A stretch of 64,000 nucleotides of DNA from Rhodococcus jostii NBRC 16295 (GCF_001894825.1 NZ_BCWY01000041.1:1-64000); one strand, 5' to 3'; numbered from the stretch's first letter, positions 1 to 8,970 are shown. Translations and numbers: made by a program. Notes: a model not told the origin generated them from the sequence alone.

Positions 1-2
1 AG

Positions 3-1112
3 TTTTTGGACTCGGACGGGTTCACCGCCTTTGCGCATGGTGAGTCGCCGACGGTGCACATCGTCATCGCGTCGCTGTTCGCGGCGATCATCGGGTCGAT
101 CTCCTTCTGGGGTTCGGTGATCGCGTTCTTGAAGCTGCAGGAAACCCTGCCCGGCCGCCCGATCGGCATCGGCCGGTTGCAGCAGCCGCTGAACGCGGTG
201 CTGCTGATCGGTGCCGTCGCGCTCGCGGTGATCATCGGGGTCAAGGCCATCGACCCGACCGCACCCACGTCACAGTGGTGGATCGTCGGGGTGCTGGTGT
301 TGGCGGCGGTGCTGGGGTTGATGGTGGTGCTGCCGATCGGCGGCGCCGACATGCCCGTCGTCATCTCCCTGCTGAACGCGTTGACGGGTCTGTCCGCGGC
401 GGCGGCGGGTCTGGCACTCAATAATCAGGCGATGATCGTGGCCGGGATGATCGTCGGGGCGTCGGGTTCGATCCTGACCAACCTGATGGCGAAGGCGATG
501 AACCGGTCCATCCCGGCGATCGTGGCCGGCGGGTTCGGTGGCGGCGGTACCGCGGCGGCGGTGGGGGACGGCACCGCCCGGACGGCGAAGTCCACCTCCG
601 CGGCTGATGCGGCGATCCAGATGGCGTACGCGAATCAGGTGATCGTGGTCCCCGGGTACGGGTTGGCCGTCGCGCAGGCGCAGCATGCGGTCAAGGACAT
701 GGCCAAGATGCTCGAGTCGAAGGGCGTGGAGGTCAAGTACGCCATCCACCCGGTCGCGGGCCGGATGCCCGGGCACATGAACGTGCTGCTCGCCGAGGCG
801 GACGTGGAGTACGACGCGATGAAGGAGATGGACGACATCAACGACGAGTTCGCGCGCACCGATGTCACCCTGGTGATCGGTGCGAACGATGTCACCAACC
901 CCGCCGCCCGCAACGATCCGTCGTCGCCGATCCACGGGATGCCGATCCTGAATGTGGATCAGTCGAAGTCGGTGATCGTGCTGAAGCGGTCGATGAACTC
1001 CGGGTTCGCCGGCATCGACAACCCGCTGTTCTTCGCCGACACCACCTCCATGCTCTTCGGGGACGCGAAGAAGTCGGTCGCCGACGTCACCGAGGAACTC
1101 AAGGCCCTGTAG
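3..1112 (+). CDS. pntB: NAD(P) transhydrogenase subunit beta, 5'-truncated by the window edge
   Basis: PntB is the membrane and NADP(H)-binding subunit of proton-translocating transhydrogenase, which transfers hydride between NADH and NADP+ using the proton gradient. The reading frame is already open at base 3, so the true start lies outside; about 370 codons remain of a family length near 470. The first ~180 residues are alternating hydrophobic helices (membrane domain II). The C-terminal domain III carries GYGLAVAQAQHAV, HPVAGRMPGHMNVLLAEA, GANDVTNPAA and the ILNV...VIVLKRSM segment that bind NADP(H). The gene looks intact to its TAG stop. It is probably ordinary chromosomal core DNA bordering the mobile and catabolic region, since an insertion sequence begins about 290 bp downstream. 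The short gap after the stop (1113-1404) holds nothing I recognise. Confidence 0.95.
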   Translation, partial: FLDSDGFTAFAHGESPTVHIVIASLFAAIIGSISFWGSVIAFLKLQETLPGRPIGIGRLQQPLNAVLLIGAVALAVIIGVKAIDPTAPTSQWWIVGVLVLAAVLGLMVVLPIGGADMPVVISLLNALTGLSAAAAGLALNNQAMIVAGMIVGASGSILTNLMAKAMNRSIPAIVAGGFGGGGTAAAVGDGTARTAKSTSAADAAIQMAYANQVIVVPGYGLAVAQAQHAVKDMAKMLESKGVEVKYAIHPVAGRMPGHMNVLLAEADVEYDAMKEMDDINDEFARTDVTLVIGANDVTNPAARNDPSSPIHGMPILNVDQSKSVIVLKRSMNSGFAGIDNPLFFADTTSMLFGDAKKSVADVTEELKAL

Positions 1113-1404
1113 GCGGCTCCACCACCAGTCGATGATGAGGCGGGCGTTCACGAGCACTACTGACTTCGATGTGGTCGAGGGATCGCCTCGTCCGGACCGG
1201 ATCGAGACCGATGATGGACCGGGCGAACTCCGTCTTTGAAACAGAAGGGGAAGTACAGGCGCCCTTCGTTGTTCCGGACGCTCGGTGATCTCACTGAGCC
1301 TGGCGCCCCCGAATCCCGACTTGTCGAAATTCTCCGCCACGCCACGCAGAATCTGCACCCTGGTCGCCACCGCGCGCCACTGCTGAGCCACAGGCGCCAA
1401 CTCC

Positions 1405-1424
1405 TAGTACTACAGTCGCGTTTA
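1405..1424. repeat. left terminal inverted repeat of the IS701-type element
   Basis: Twenty bases (TAGTACTACAGTCGCGTTTA) that are the exact reverse complement of 2792-2811. The identity stops one base further in on both sides, which sets the repeat length. Confidence 0.85.
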
Positions 1425-1579
1425 GGGCAGGTGTCCTCGGGCTCGGTAGTGGCATTGTCGGGCTCGGTGTTGATGGCGGCGGCGCCAGTGGGAGCGTGCG
1501 AGGACGTGGCGGGGGTCGGGTAGATACGTCCAGATCAGGTGGCAGAGCAGCCGTCGGATCTCGGGCACGCTCAGTGCGA

Positions 1580-2746
1580 TCAACTCGCTGTCGTCGCCGG
1601 GTTCTCGGGCCCCCTTTCTGACCGGGTGACGGTGAGGAAGGTGTGCGCGAGCATCGAGAGGGTGATGTGCCGGTACCAGCCCGCGTACTGCCGAACCTGG
1701 TAGTGGTCGAGGCCCGTCTGGCCCTTCGCAGTCTGGAAGGTTTCCTCTATCGCCCAACGAGTTCCGGCGACGGTGACCAATTCGGTCAAGGTGGTGCGCG
1801 CCGGGCAGTGGCACAGGTAGTACGCCAGATCCTCCGGGTCGGTGCGACTGCGACGGGCCAGGAGCCAGTACACCGTCGTCGGCCAGTTCAGCCCGCGCAC
1901 CGGTGTGCGCGCCCAGTCGTAGAGTCGCTCGCCTTTCGCGCCGTCACCGGCCGAGCGGGTCCGCCACGCCTGGGCAGGCAACGCCGCGATCGCCTCGTCG
2001 GCACGGAGCTCGGCGCCGTCGACGGTGATGACGTGTTGGTTCACCGAAGTAGCTAGCACGTAGGACAATCCGAGTTCCTCGCAACGGGCACGGAGCCGGT
2101 GCACCTGCCCGTATACGGCATCTCCGGTGACCCATCGTGCCGGCACACCGGCGGCGACGGCGCGTTCGAGCATCGCGATCGCCAGCTCGGGTTTGGTCGC
2201 GAACTCGCGCTCGGCGGGGATCCCGGCCTGCGCGCACCGGTCACGGTCGTCGGTCCAGGCTTTGGGCAGGTACAGCTCTCGGTCGATCAGCGTTCGACCC
2301 GCCGCAGTGGCATAGGTCAAGAACACCCCGATCTGGCAGTTCTCGACCCGGCCCGCGGTCCCCGAGTACTGGCGGGCCACCCCGGCCGAGCGGGTGCCCT
2401 TCTTCAAGAACCCGGTCTCGTCGAGAATCAACACACCGGACGGATCCGCAAGATGACCGACCGCGTAATCGCGTGCGTCGTCGCGGACCGCGTCGGGATC
2501 CCAGTCCGCGGTCGAGAGCAGTCGCTGCATACCGTCCGGCAACCGATCGCCCGCGCGTTCGGACAGGGTCCACGAATTCTTCCGTTCCTCGCCCGAGAGC
2601 AACCCCTGCACGTATTCCACCGCATGCTTGCGGGGCTCGGACCTGGCGAAACGATGCCCGATCAAGGCATCGATCTCCGCCAGCCCCTCCGCCCACACCC
2701 GCACCTCAGCCACGCACACATCATCGCTCACACACGGACCATGCAT
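1580..2746 (-). CDS. IS701 family transposase (DDE)
   Basis: Cut-and-paste DDE transposase of 388 residues, the normal length for the family and with no frameshift, so probably functional. The likely catalytic acids are the Asp in VLILDETGFLKKG (about residue 107), the Asp in RWVTGDAVYG (about 208), and the Glu in the C-terminal RWAIEETFQTAKGQTGLDHY block, followed by a YRHITLSMLAHTFL helix typical of IS701/IS4-like enzymes. It is the only gene of the element and lies between its inverted repeats, with the start close to the 2792-2811 end. The exact start codon is uncertain by a few residues. Overlapping frames on the other strand here are shadows. Confidence 0.9.
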   Translation of the reverse strand: MHGPCVSDDVCVAEVRVWAEGLAEIDALIGHRFARSEPRKHAVEYVQGLLSGEERKNSWTLSERAGDRLPDGMQRLLSTADWDPDAVRDDARDYAVGHLADPSGVLILDETGFLKKGTRSAGVARQYSGTAGRVENCQIGVFLTYATAAGRTLIDRELYLPKAWTDDRDRCAQAGIPAEREFATKPELAIAMLERAVAAGVPARWVTGDAVYGQVHRLRARCEELGLSYVLATSVNQHVITVDGAELRADEAIAALPAQAWRTRSAGDGAKGERLYDWARTPVRGLNWPTTVYWLLARRSRTDPEDLAYYLCHCPARTTLTELVTVAGTRWAIEETFQTAKGQTGLDHYQVRQYAGWYRHITLSMLAHTFLTVTRSERGPENPATTAS

Positions 2747-2791
2747 CCTGCGACTCTCGGAACCTGCGCCGACACACCGACAAGATCAAAA

Positions 2792-2811
2792 TAAACGCGA
2801 CTGTAGTACTA
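2792..2811. repeat. right terminal inverted repeat of the IS701-type element
   Basis: Exact reverse complement of 1405-1424; the transposase start codon lies about 45 bp inside it. Confidence 0.85.
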
Positions 2812-2970
2812 CCGGGGCTGCGCCCCAGCCCGACGAGTCGTGTGGTGGCGGCTGCGCTCCGGGGCCCCGGCCGGTCGGGGTGATGACCCTGGTCGACGAC
2901 GTCGATCGGGTGTATGAACCGTCGTAGCGGTTGGTTGGCCTGCCGGCCGCCCGATCGTCCGGAGCTCATC

Positions 2971-4587
2971 ATGACCATACCGCGCAGCGTCGCCGACGTG
3001 CTCACCACGCACACGCTCTTCGACGTCGAGTGCATAGACCGGATGTACCTCAACGTCTACGTTCCCGGCCTGCAGTACGCTCCCGGCCTCGTCGCCTACG
3101 TGCATCGGCAACTGGGATTGCCGGTCGCCTCCACCGCACCGCTGTCCAGGATCACCGACCGCTTCGCTGCGGCGGTGCACCGCTTCGCCGACACCGGGCA
3201 CATCCCGTGGGTGGACTTCGCGAAGGGCCAGCGCAAGGACGACGTGATGCACGAGTACCTCGAGCAGTTCACCGCACCCGAGGGGGTGGTGTTCATTGGC
3301 CGGGCGCAGGAGAGGACACCACTGTTCCGCACGGAGAAACGACGCGACGCCGACGGCAAGAGTTATCCGTGGATCGTCAAGTCCACCGGCGTGGTCAACC
3401 ATTACTACTTCTACTGCGTCGACGCCGACTTCGGCCCGTTCTTCCTCAAGTTCTGCTCGTACTTCCCCTACAACGCCAAACTCTGTATCAACGGCCACCA
3501 CTGGGCCCAGCGTCAGGCCGCGAGGGCCGGGCTCGGGTTCACCGCGCTCGACAACGCCTTCGCCGCCGTCGATGACCCCGACGCGTTGCAGGCGATCTGC
3601 GATCGGCTGACCGGTCCACGGATCGACGCCCTCCTCCGGAAATGGCTGGCGATTCTGCCGGATCCGTTCACCGACGCCGATCGGGACGCCGGCTACCGCT
3701 ACGACCTGTCGGTGTTGCAGGCCGAGTTCTCCCTGACCCAGATGCTCGACGCCCCGGTTTCCGGTCGGGTCTTCTTCGAACAGGTCATCCGCGACAATCT
3801 CGATCTCGGCCGCCCCGACCAGGTCACGTTGGTCTTCGACCGGCGGTTGATGCGCCGCGGCCCCCGTGCCACCCCCGGGCGATTCCGCACCCGGGTGATC
3901 ACCGAGGGCGTCACCCCCAGCCTGCACGTCGATTACAAACACACCACCATCAAGCAGTACCACAAGGAGGGACGCGCCCTGCGCACCGAAACCACCATCA
4001 ACGACACCCGCGATTTCCACCTCGGGAAGCGACTGACACATCTGCCCGCCCTGCGGGAGATCGGCTTCCACGCCAACCGCCGCCTACTGCGCGTCCAACG
4101 ACTCAGCCACGACCCGATCACCGGCGCCGACGCCCTCGCCGCCATCACCGCCCCCGTCACCACCACCACCGGCACCCGTGTCCCGGGACTACGGTTCGCC
4201 GACCAGCGCAGCCACGCCCTGCTCTCCGCACTTCTGGTCTTCCGGCTGCACCCGAACGGCTTCACCAACAAGGACCTGCGCACCCTCACCGGCGAGCTGC
4301 GTGGACTCGACCCGGACAAAGTGTCCGCCGGGCAGATGACCTACGACCTGCGCCGGCTGAAAACCCGCAGCCTCATCGCCCGGATCGAGGGCACCCACCG
4401 GTACCAGGTCACCGACCTCGGACTCGACACCGCGAAGTTCCTCACCTGTATCCACGATCGGGTCCTGCGCACCGGCCTGGCCGAACTCGCCGCTCCGACA
4501 ACCACTCCCGGCCGCCTGCGATCAGCTGCCACCGCCTACCGCACCGCCGTCGATACCCTCACCGCCACAGCGCAACTCGCAGCCTGA
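2971..4587 (+). CDS. uncharacterised 538-residue protein with C-terminal winged-helix-like segment
   Basis: I do not recognise a named family. The frame is open from 2914, but the ATG at 2971 (MTIPRSVADV) follows a GGAG at 2961-2964 with good spacing, so I prefer it. The N-terminal half contains aromatic stretches such as NHYYFYCVDADFG and FLKFCSYFPYNAKLC and a WAQRQAARAGLGF helix. The last ~130 residues (NGFTNKDLRTLTGELRGLD, then YDLRRLKTRSLIARIEGTHR) resemble a winged helix-turn-helix ending in a YQVTDLG beta wing. No signal peptide or membrane helix is evident. Codon use is strongly GC-rich at third positions along the whole frame, supporting a real gene. It sits between an IS and an IS3 remnant, so it may be mobile-element cargo, but that is inference. 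Confidence 0.7.
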   Translation: MTIPRSVADVLTTHTLFDVECIDRMYLNVYVPGLQYAPGLVAYVHRQLGLPVASTAPLSRITDRFAAAVHRFADTGHIPWVDFAKGQRKDDVMHEYLEQFTAPEGVVFIGRAQERTPLFRTEKRRDADGKSYPWIVKSTGVVNHYYFYCVDADFGPFFLKFCSYFPYNAKLCINGHHWAQRQAARAGLGFTALDNAFAAVDDPDALQAICDRLTGPRIDALLRKWLAILPDPFTDADRDAGYRYDLSVLQAEFSLTQMLDAPVSGRVFFEQVIRDNLDLGRPDQVTLVFDRRLMRRGPRATPGRFRTRVITEGVTPSLHVDYKHTTIKQYHKEGRALRTETTINDTRDFHLGKRLTHLPALREIGFHANRRLLRVQRLSHDPITGADALAAITAPVTTTTGTRVPGLRFADQRSHALLSALLVFRLHPNGFTNKDLRTLTGELRGLDPDKVSAGQMTYDLRRLKTRSLIARIEGTHRYQVTDLGLDTAKFLTCIHDRVLRTGLAELAAPTTTPGRLRSAATAYRTAVDTLTATAQLAA

Positions 4588-4659
4588 AATATCAAGCAGT
4601 CGAACGTGACCCACACACCACAAACTTGACCCCAAAACCCGGCTACGCCGCTTCTAGCT

Positions 4660-4990
4660 ACCTAGGGCGAGGCAGTTCGGCGTCGACCCGATTTGCGCCG
4701 TGCTCACCGAGCGCTGTGTCAGCACTGCCCCGTCCACTTCCTATCAGGCGAAGCAGTGGGGACGGGGCTCGGCCACCGACCTGACCGGCGCGTACACGTC
4801 GGTCAGGTCGGTGGCCGAGCCCGTTCCCGACGAAAACTTGGTGTCGTCCGCAACCGCAGTGTCTATGGTGTCCGCATGGTGCGGCATGTATAAAAACTGA
4901 TCACACCATGGGCCGTGATCAAGTGACCCGCCAATGGGGAACGCCGACATCGCTGGTGATGACCACGAAGGTCACGCCGTTGGTCAGCGA
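4660..4990 (+). pseudogene. IS3 family transposase (OrfB) remnant
   Basis: Short stretches match the N-terminal part of IS3-type OrfB in different frames: FGVDPICAVLTE with APSTSYQAK near 4677-4755, NRSVYGVRMVRHV near 4855-4893, and GRDQVTR near 4910-4930. The order along the DNA is the order in OrfB. Frames change between blocks and an inverted repeat interrupts the first two, so the gene is dead. No matching OrfA or element ends were seen. Confidence is moderate because each block is short. Confidence 0.5.
4765..4822. repeat. inverted repeat with perfect 22-bp arms inside the IS3 remnant
   Basis: Arms at 4765-4786 and 4801-4822 are exact reverse complements, separated by a 14-base loop. 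The right arm reads GGTCAGGTCGGTGGCCGAGC followed by CC. The arms are long and GC-rich without a following T-tract, so a simple terminator is not the obvious reading. An excision scar or the tip of a lost element is also possible. Confidence 0.8.
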
Positions 4991-5320
4991 CATACTGGAA
5001 AAAGCCCCGTTCACCCGACGAGGGACTGAGTTCCGTTACGAGGAGGCGCCGTCGGCGGCGCGGAACCGATTGAACGCCAACGCCCGGGTCACGACCCCAC
5101 GCCACCGCTGCCGTCCGCGGCGCCTGGCCCGAGCATCATCTTGAGTGAACCCTTGCCGGGGTTCCCGATCACGGCGGACCCGACTAAGACTCTTGCACGG
5201 CGGGGACGAGTACGTAGAACTGTTGCTACATAGTAGTTTTAGGCGACTCATCCTGTGGCGCGCATCCAGTTGCGAGTGTCCACATGACCGGTGGGGTGAC
5301 AACACCTTCGAGTTAGGTGA
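4991..5320. other. no recognisable gene
   Basis: About 330 bp between the IS3 remnant and the stop of the SDR gene. Short open frames exist on both strands but none has a family signature or a convincing ribosome binding site. Confidence 0.5.
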
Positions 5321-6079
5321 TCATACGAGGGAAGCTGTCCTGCCACCGTCAAGTTGGATCAACTGGCCCGTGATAAATCCAGCCTGATAGGAGGCTAGGA
5401 AGGCCACCGTAGCGCCTAACTCCTCGGGTGTTCCGGGGCGGCCCAGGGGAGTTAGACGAACCCGGGACTCGAGGTCGTGGAACTGCTCGAAAGTAGGAGT
5501 CGCGATAGTGGCCGGTGCCACAGAGTTGACGGTGACGCCGAACTGAGCGATCTCTGAGGCCAAGTGCTTCAACGCTGCTTGGACACCGGCGCGGAACACC
5601 GATGAGATGGCGTGGCGGGGGAGGGGCTCCTTGACGCTGGCCGAGGTGATGCCAATGATCCGGCCCCAACCGTTTGTGGTCAGCAGGGGGGTGGCTTCCC
5701 GCAACACGTTTAGTGCTGCATGCAATTGGTCGCGGTAGGCCTGCTCCCATCGAGAGTCGTCGTCCTCGGCGAGGAAGTCGCGCATGGGACTGGGCGGTCG
5801 GGGTGTATTGAGTACGAGGATGTCAATTCCGCCACCGTCACGCAGCAGCTCGACCGTCGAGACGATGTCGGCGCGGTTCGTCACGTCGCCCGAGTAAGTG
5901 TCCACTCGCACCGCGAATTCATCGGTCAAGTCCGACCGGGTCCGCTTAAGCGTCTCGCTGTTGCGCGCGAATATTGCGAGATCGACGCCCTCGGCTGCTA
6001 GGGACTGGCAGCAAGCTAGACCGAGTCCGGACGTTCCGCCGATGACGAGGGCGCGCTTTCCTTGAATACCTAAGTTCAC
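5321..6079 (-). CDS. SDR-family protein lacking the canonical catalytic Tyr/Lys
   Basis: A 252-residue Rossmann-fold short-chain dehydrogenase/reductase. The cofactor loop GGTSGLG is at residues 14-20, and the C-terminal block FITGQLIQLDGGRT is typical of FabG-like SDRs. Two features are unusual. The NNAG motif reads NTPR. Where the YxxxK dyad is expected, after ITSASVKEPLPRH, the chain reads ISSVFRAGVQAALKHLA, so Tyr is replaced by Ser and Lys by Arg. A subgroup annotated as 3-oxoacyl-ACP reductase-like also lacks the Tyr, so this need not mean decay. The gene is intact and divergent from a REDY-like gene at 6290; a second SDR and REDY-like pair occurs at 22.4-23.6 kb. Whether it is a redox enzyme or has another role is open. 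Confidence 0.8.
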   Translation of the reverse strand: MNLGIQGKRALVIGGTSGLGLACCQSLAAEGVDLAIFARNSETLKRTRSDLTDEFAVRVDTYSGDVTNRADIVSTVELLRDGGGIDILVLNTPRPPSPMRDFLAEDDDSRWEQAYRDQLHAALNVLREATPLLTTNGWGRIIGITSASVKEPLPRHAISSVFRAGVQAALKHLASEIAQFGVTVNSVAPATIATPTFEQFHDLESRVRLTPLGRPGTPEELGATVAFLASYQAGFITGQLIQLDGGRTASLV

Positions 6080-6289
6080 TAGTAAGAAGTAGCATGAATG
6101 ATGCGCTGTCGGCTAGGGCAAGTGTCACGTAATTTCGCAAGGAGGTCGCAATCAGCCAGTGAAGGAAGAGATTTGGCCATACTTCCGTTCAACCGGTTAA
6201 TCATGGAGAGATTATTGTTAGACCTTGTGGATTGCCAGCCGGTATCTTGAAGTATCAGCATTCCCCACATTGAAGATGAGAGGAAATCC

Positions 6290-6658
6290 ATGGCAAAGCG
6301 ACACACGTTGCTCGTCACCTATAACATTAAGGAAGGTAGCAATGCGGATGCGTATGACAAGTTCCTTCGGGAGGTGGACAACCCGTTCATCGGTAGCGTG
6401 CCAGGCGTAATTAGCTATGCAAACTGGAAGATTGTACAGAATTGTGCCGGTTCTGTCGGATTCAAGTATATCGATCTCATTGTTGTTGAAGGCGACGACA
6501 ACCCTGTGGCGATTTTCGACACGCCCGAAGTTGCGGCCTTCAAGGACCGATGGGACGAGGAGTGGGGAGAGTTCGGCGTCGGTGCTGAGTTCTGGGGGAT
6601 CAATTCTCAGGTAGTTGTTCTTGAAGGCATTGCTGGTGTCGAGGACCCCTATACATGA
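6290..6658 (+). CDS. REDY/HapK-like small protein, copy 1
   Basis: A 122-residue protein that I place with the REDY-like (HapK) dimeric alpha/beta-barrel group. The grounds are FLREVDNPFIGSVPGV, then YANWKIV, FKYIDLIVVEGD and a C-terminal FKDRWDEEWGEFG helix, in the order and spacing of that family. HapK/RedY proteins are known from prodigiosin-type pathways, but the biochemical role is poorly defined. No biosynthetic genes of that kind are nearby, so a role in the catabolic pathway, for instance as a small cyclase, isomerase or binding protein, is inferred only. An AGAGGAAATCC stretch precedes the ATG. It is clearly paralogous to the gene at 22449-22808. The family assignment is from motif memory and should be treated as moderate. 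Confidence 0.6.
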   Translation: MAKRHTLLVTYNIKEGSNADAYDKFLREVDNPFIGSVPGVISYANWKIVQNCAGSVGFKYIDLIVVEGDDNPVAIFDTPEVAAFKDRWDEEWGEFGVGAEFWGINSQVVVLEGIAGVEDPYT

Positions 6659-7805
6659 CGAGTCGCAGGGTGAGAGGGATCCGGCAGCTCCTCGCCGGAC
6701 GCGGTAGCAGATCGACACGATACGGCTGATCACCAGCCAGGACGGGCGGTCGGCGTGCAATGTGCTCGCTCAGCTCACGAGGAGTCGGCGGCGCCGGACC
6801 GCCGGGTGATGGCAGCGGCTCGGTGATTCCGGAGTACTTGCCCAGCAACCACTGTGGCCACCGACCAGCGTACAGAGTCCGGCCTGACGACTCGCGGCAT
6901 GTGATCGCAGGGGTTGCACCCGGCACCGTGAACACCATGTCCGGGGCAACCGTGTACGCGGTTGCCGACATTAGGTGAGAAGGGCTGCACGCATTTGCTT
7001 CGATACCGAGATCGTTATTGATACGGCCCGAATTGGCCACCAATGACCACGAATCTGATGCGCAGGCTTATAGTTCTGACCTCTCATCAATGCGGCTTGC
7101 AGTCGGCGACCATCACGAGAAGGCGGTCAAGCCGATGCCTTTGACGAAGAGCACGCAGGAACGGATAAAGCGCCACGCGCATCCCAATTGGGCCGGAGGT
7201 TGCACCTGCACGCAGTCTTCGCCTCCGATCCAACTGTGGGTTGGCGCTGACGGCGACGGTATCTATCTTGGCCCTCCGAAGTAGCGGATCACGCCGGGAG
7301 ACCCTGAAACTGCCGATCAGGCTCGCCCAGAGCGCGGACTCCGAGAGAGGATATCGGGGCGATGCTCGCTGGCGAACTCTTCAATATGACCGCACACCGC
7401 GGCCCCTGCACGCCACATTGCTTACGCACGAGACTGATGAGTCGTGGGGAGGACATGAGCCCAGGCGTCGACTCTGGTCGTGGATCGGATGAGGTGATCG
7501 CGGAGCGGGTGCGGCATCACAGGCCCACTTATCATCAATGTCGTCGATAGATAATGGTATCGGTCGCTTCGATCTCGGTCCCGGTACGGCCTGTCGGGCG
7601 GTGGTCGACTTCGCGGGCCCTGCGCTGGATGTTCGGTTCATGTCAATTGTCGTTGTCAACGAAGCACGATTGTCCTGCGCGGACACGAGCAGGTCTCGAG
7701 TGCCCCCGCGTCAGTAGTCAAACCAGTAGTTCCACTGCTGTGCTTACGAGTGATCTGAGTCACGATCGAAGAAGCAATGCAGGCTGAACGAACTGAGACG
7801 AGGCG
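6659..7805. other. long gap with only weak coding signals
   Basis: About 1.1 kb without an assignable gene. On the minus strand, roughly 6660-6980, one frame has GC-rich third positions and protein-like composition (for example RTLYAGRWPQWLLGKYSG and TPRELSEHIARR), which suggests the remnant of a real gene, but I cannot name it. A short plus-strand frame at 7018-7284 is even less convincing. Nothing else was recognised. Confidence 0.35.
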
Positions 7806-8198
7806 ATGACAATGTCGTGGACCGCGATTGCCAGCGACGTGGGTGCTTCCAGGTACGGTCGCACCGCGAACGTCTGGCATCTCGCCCGCGTGCTGGCGCG
7901 AGAAAATGTTGTGGAGGAGCTTGGAGGAATCTCGCCGCACAATCGGCTTACGTGTCGGCTCCATGAGCTTTGGGTCCACCAATGTGTTGGCTGGCCTGGC
8001 CATGCAGCACTCACCGCCGGGCACTGCTGTTCTCGATTTGAGGACACAATGTCGATCGAAGTAGACGAATCGAGCGGTATGGTCTCGGCGTTTTGTTCGG
8101 GGTGTGGAAATCCGCCAAACACTTTGGCTGGCCACCAGATCGTTCAAGCATGCCGGGCAAGCATCGGCGAGTGGCGCCGCAGCCTCGAGGATGATTGA
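7806..8198 (+). CDS. small hypothetical protein with Cys-rich centre
   Basis: A possible 130-residue protein. Its middle contains Cys/His groupings (TCRLHELWVHQC, then GHCC, then FCSGCGN) that look like a small zinc-binding module, followed by a C-terminal helix QIVQACRASIGEWRRSLE. I recall similar small hypothetical proteins in rhodococci but cannot name a family. No strong ribosome binding site is visible, and the neighbouring DNA is degenerate, so this could be a decaying gene. It lies upstream of, and convergent with, the ferredoxin gene at 8404-8727. Confidence 0.4.
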   Translation: MTMSWTAIASDVGASRYGRTANVWHLARVLARENVVEELGGISPHNRLTCRLHELWVHQCVGWPGHAALTAGHCCSRFEDTMSIEVDESSGMVSAFCSGCGNPPNTLAGHQIVQACRASIGEWRRSLEDD

Positions 8199-8403
8199 AG
8201 CTCTGTGACAGAAAGTACCGGCAGCTTGGTGCGTGACACGGTACTCCCGTCACGCAGGGGAGGACGCTTGGGGAGTGGCGCTATCGTCACGAGCGGTCGA
8301 CTGCCACCCCTAGCGACTCTTCGCACCATTCGCTTCCCGAACCCACCAATGCCGACGCTTCGACTTCCGAACCGAAGCAACTTGTCATCGTGGACGGTGT
8401 GGT

Positions 8404-8727
8404 CTAGCCCTTCAATTCTGTAGCCGGCAGTCTGGCTACGAATTCCGGATCAGGCATTCGTTCGGTCTTGGCCGCGCTGCCTGGTGAGCCTAGTTCGGTA
8501 AAGAACTCGGCATTGGCGGCAGTGAAGCCGGCCCATTGCTCGGGGAGATCGTCCTCGTAGTGGATAGCCTCGACCGGGCATACGGGTTCACAAGCCCCAC
8601 AGTCGACACATTCGTCGGGATGGATGTACAGCATGCGATCGCCTTCGTAGATGCAGTCGACGGGGCACTCCTCGATGCAGGCTCTGTCTTTGATGTCCAC
8701 GCAGGGTAAGGCGACGACGTAGGTCAT
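8404..8727 (-). CDS. fdxA: seven-iron ferredoxin (3Fe-4S/4Fe-4S)
   Basis: A 107-residue FdxA-type soluble electron carrier. The N-terminus has the Cys pattern for a 3Fe-4S plus 4Fe-4S pair: CVDIKDRACIEECPVDC (residues ~9-25), then CVDCGACEPVCPVEAI (~40-55). The C-terminal tail is the usual one for actinobacterial FdxA. It could take electrons from KorAB or an FprB-type reductase and pass them to the P450s; that pairing is inferred from neighbourhood. It is divergent from P450-1, and its promoter region carries an operator copy at 8792-8809, about 65 bp before the ATG. Confidence 0.92.
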   Translation of the reverse strand: MTYVVALPCVDIKDRACIEECPVDCIYEGDRMLYIHPDECVDCGACEPVCPVEAIHYEDDLPEQWAGFTAANAEFFTELGSPGSAAKTERMPDPEFVARLPATELKG

Positions 8728-8791
8728 GAGTGATCTCCGAGGGTATGAGACTGGTAGCTGGGTTGCCGGCGCGAATGCCGCACGGGAGCAA

Positions 8792-8809
8792 CTAACGATC
8801 GATCGTATG
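8792..8809. promoter_or_regulatory. operator copy a (CTAACG-ATCGAT-CGTATG) before fdxA
   Basis: Imperfect inverted repeat of the window-wide N6 class, located between the divergent fdxA and P450-1 genes on the fdxA side. Confidence 0.65.
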
Positions 8810-8970
8810 CCTTTGGGTTGGCTGAGTCAATGCTGTGCTTCGCGCGGTGTCGCCGGCGGGCAGGCGGGGGCCTTGATTGTCGATCCAGGTGAGCGAGTGG
8901 CCGAGGATCGGGCGGGTGCCCCCTACGGGATTGCAGGAGAAGGAAAGCTTGACCGAGATCCCTAAAAATG

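Larger units (their letters stand above)
1405..2811 (-). mobile_element. IS701-type insertion sequence, apparently complete
   Basis: The element is about 1.4 kb, bounded by perfect 20-bp terminal inverted repeats at 1405-1424 and 2792-2811, and contains one full-length transposase gene on the minus strand. IS701-family elements usually duplicate a 4-bp CTAG-like target. Here CTAG occurs at 1404-1407 and CTAC at 2809-2812, overlapping the repeat ends, so the duplication is not exact as read. The element lies between pntB and an uncharacterised gene and marks the left edge of the region rich in mobile debris. Confidence 0.85.

Noticed and set aside
270-1400. 376-codon open frame on the minus strand
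   Set aside because: Shadow of pntB, with Arg/His-rich repeats and no motif.
2809-4071. 420-codon open frame on the minus strand
   Set aside because: Complementary shadow of the plus-strand gene at 2971-4587; low-complexity, His/Gly/Val-rich, no family motif.
6290-6658. Prodigiosin-type biosynthetic gene cluster
   Set aside because: Apart from the two REDY-like genes nothing of that pathway (PKS, PCP-proline genes, condensing enzyme) is in the window.
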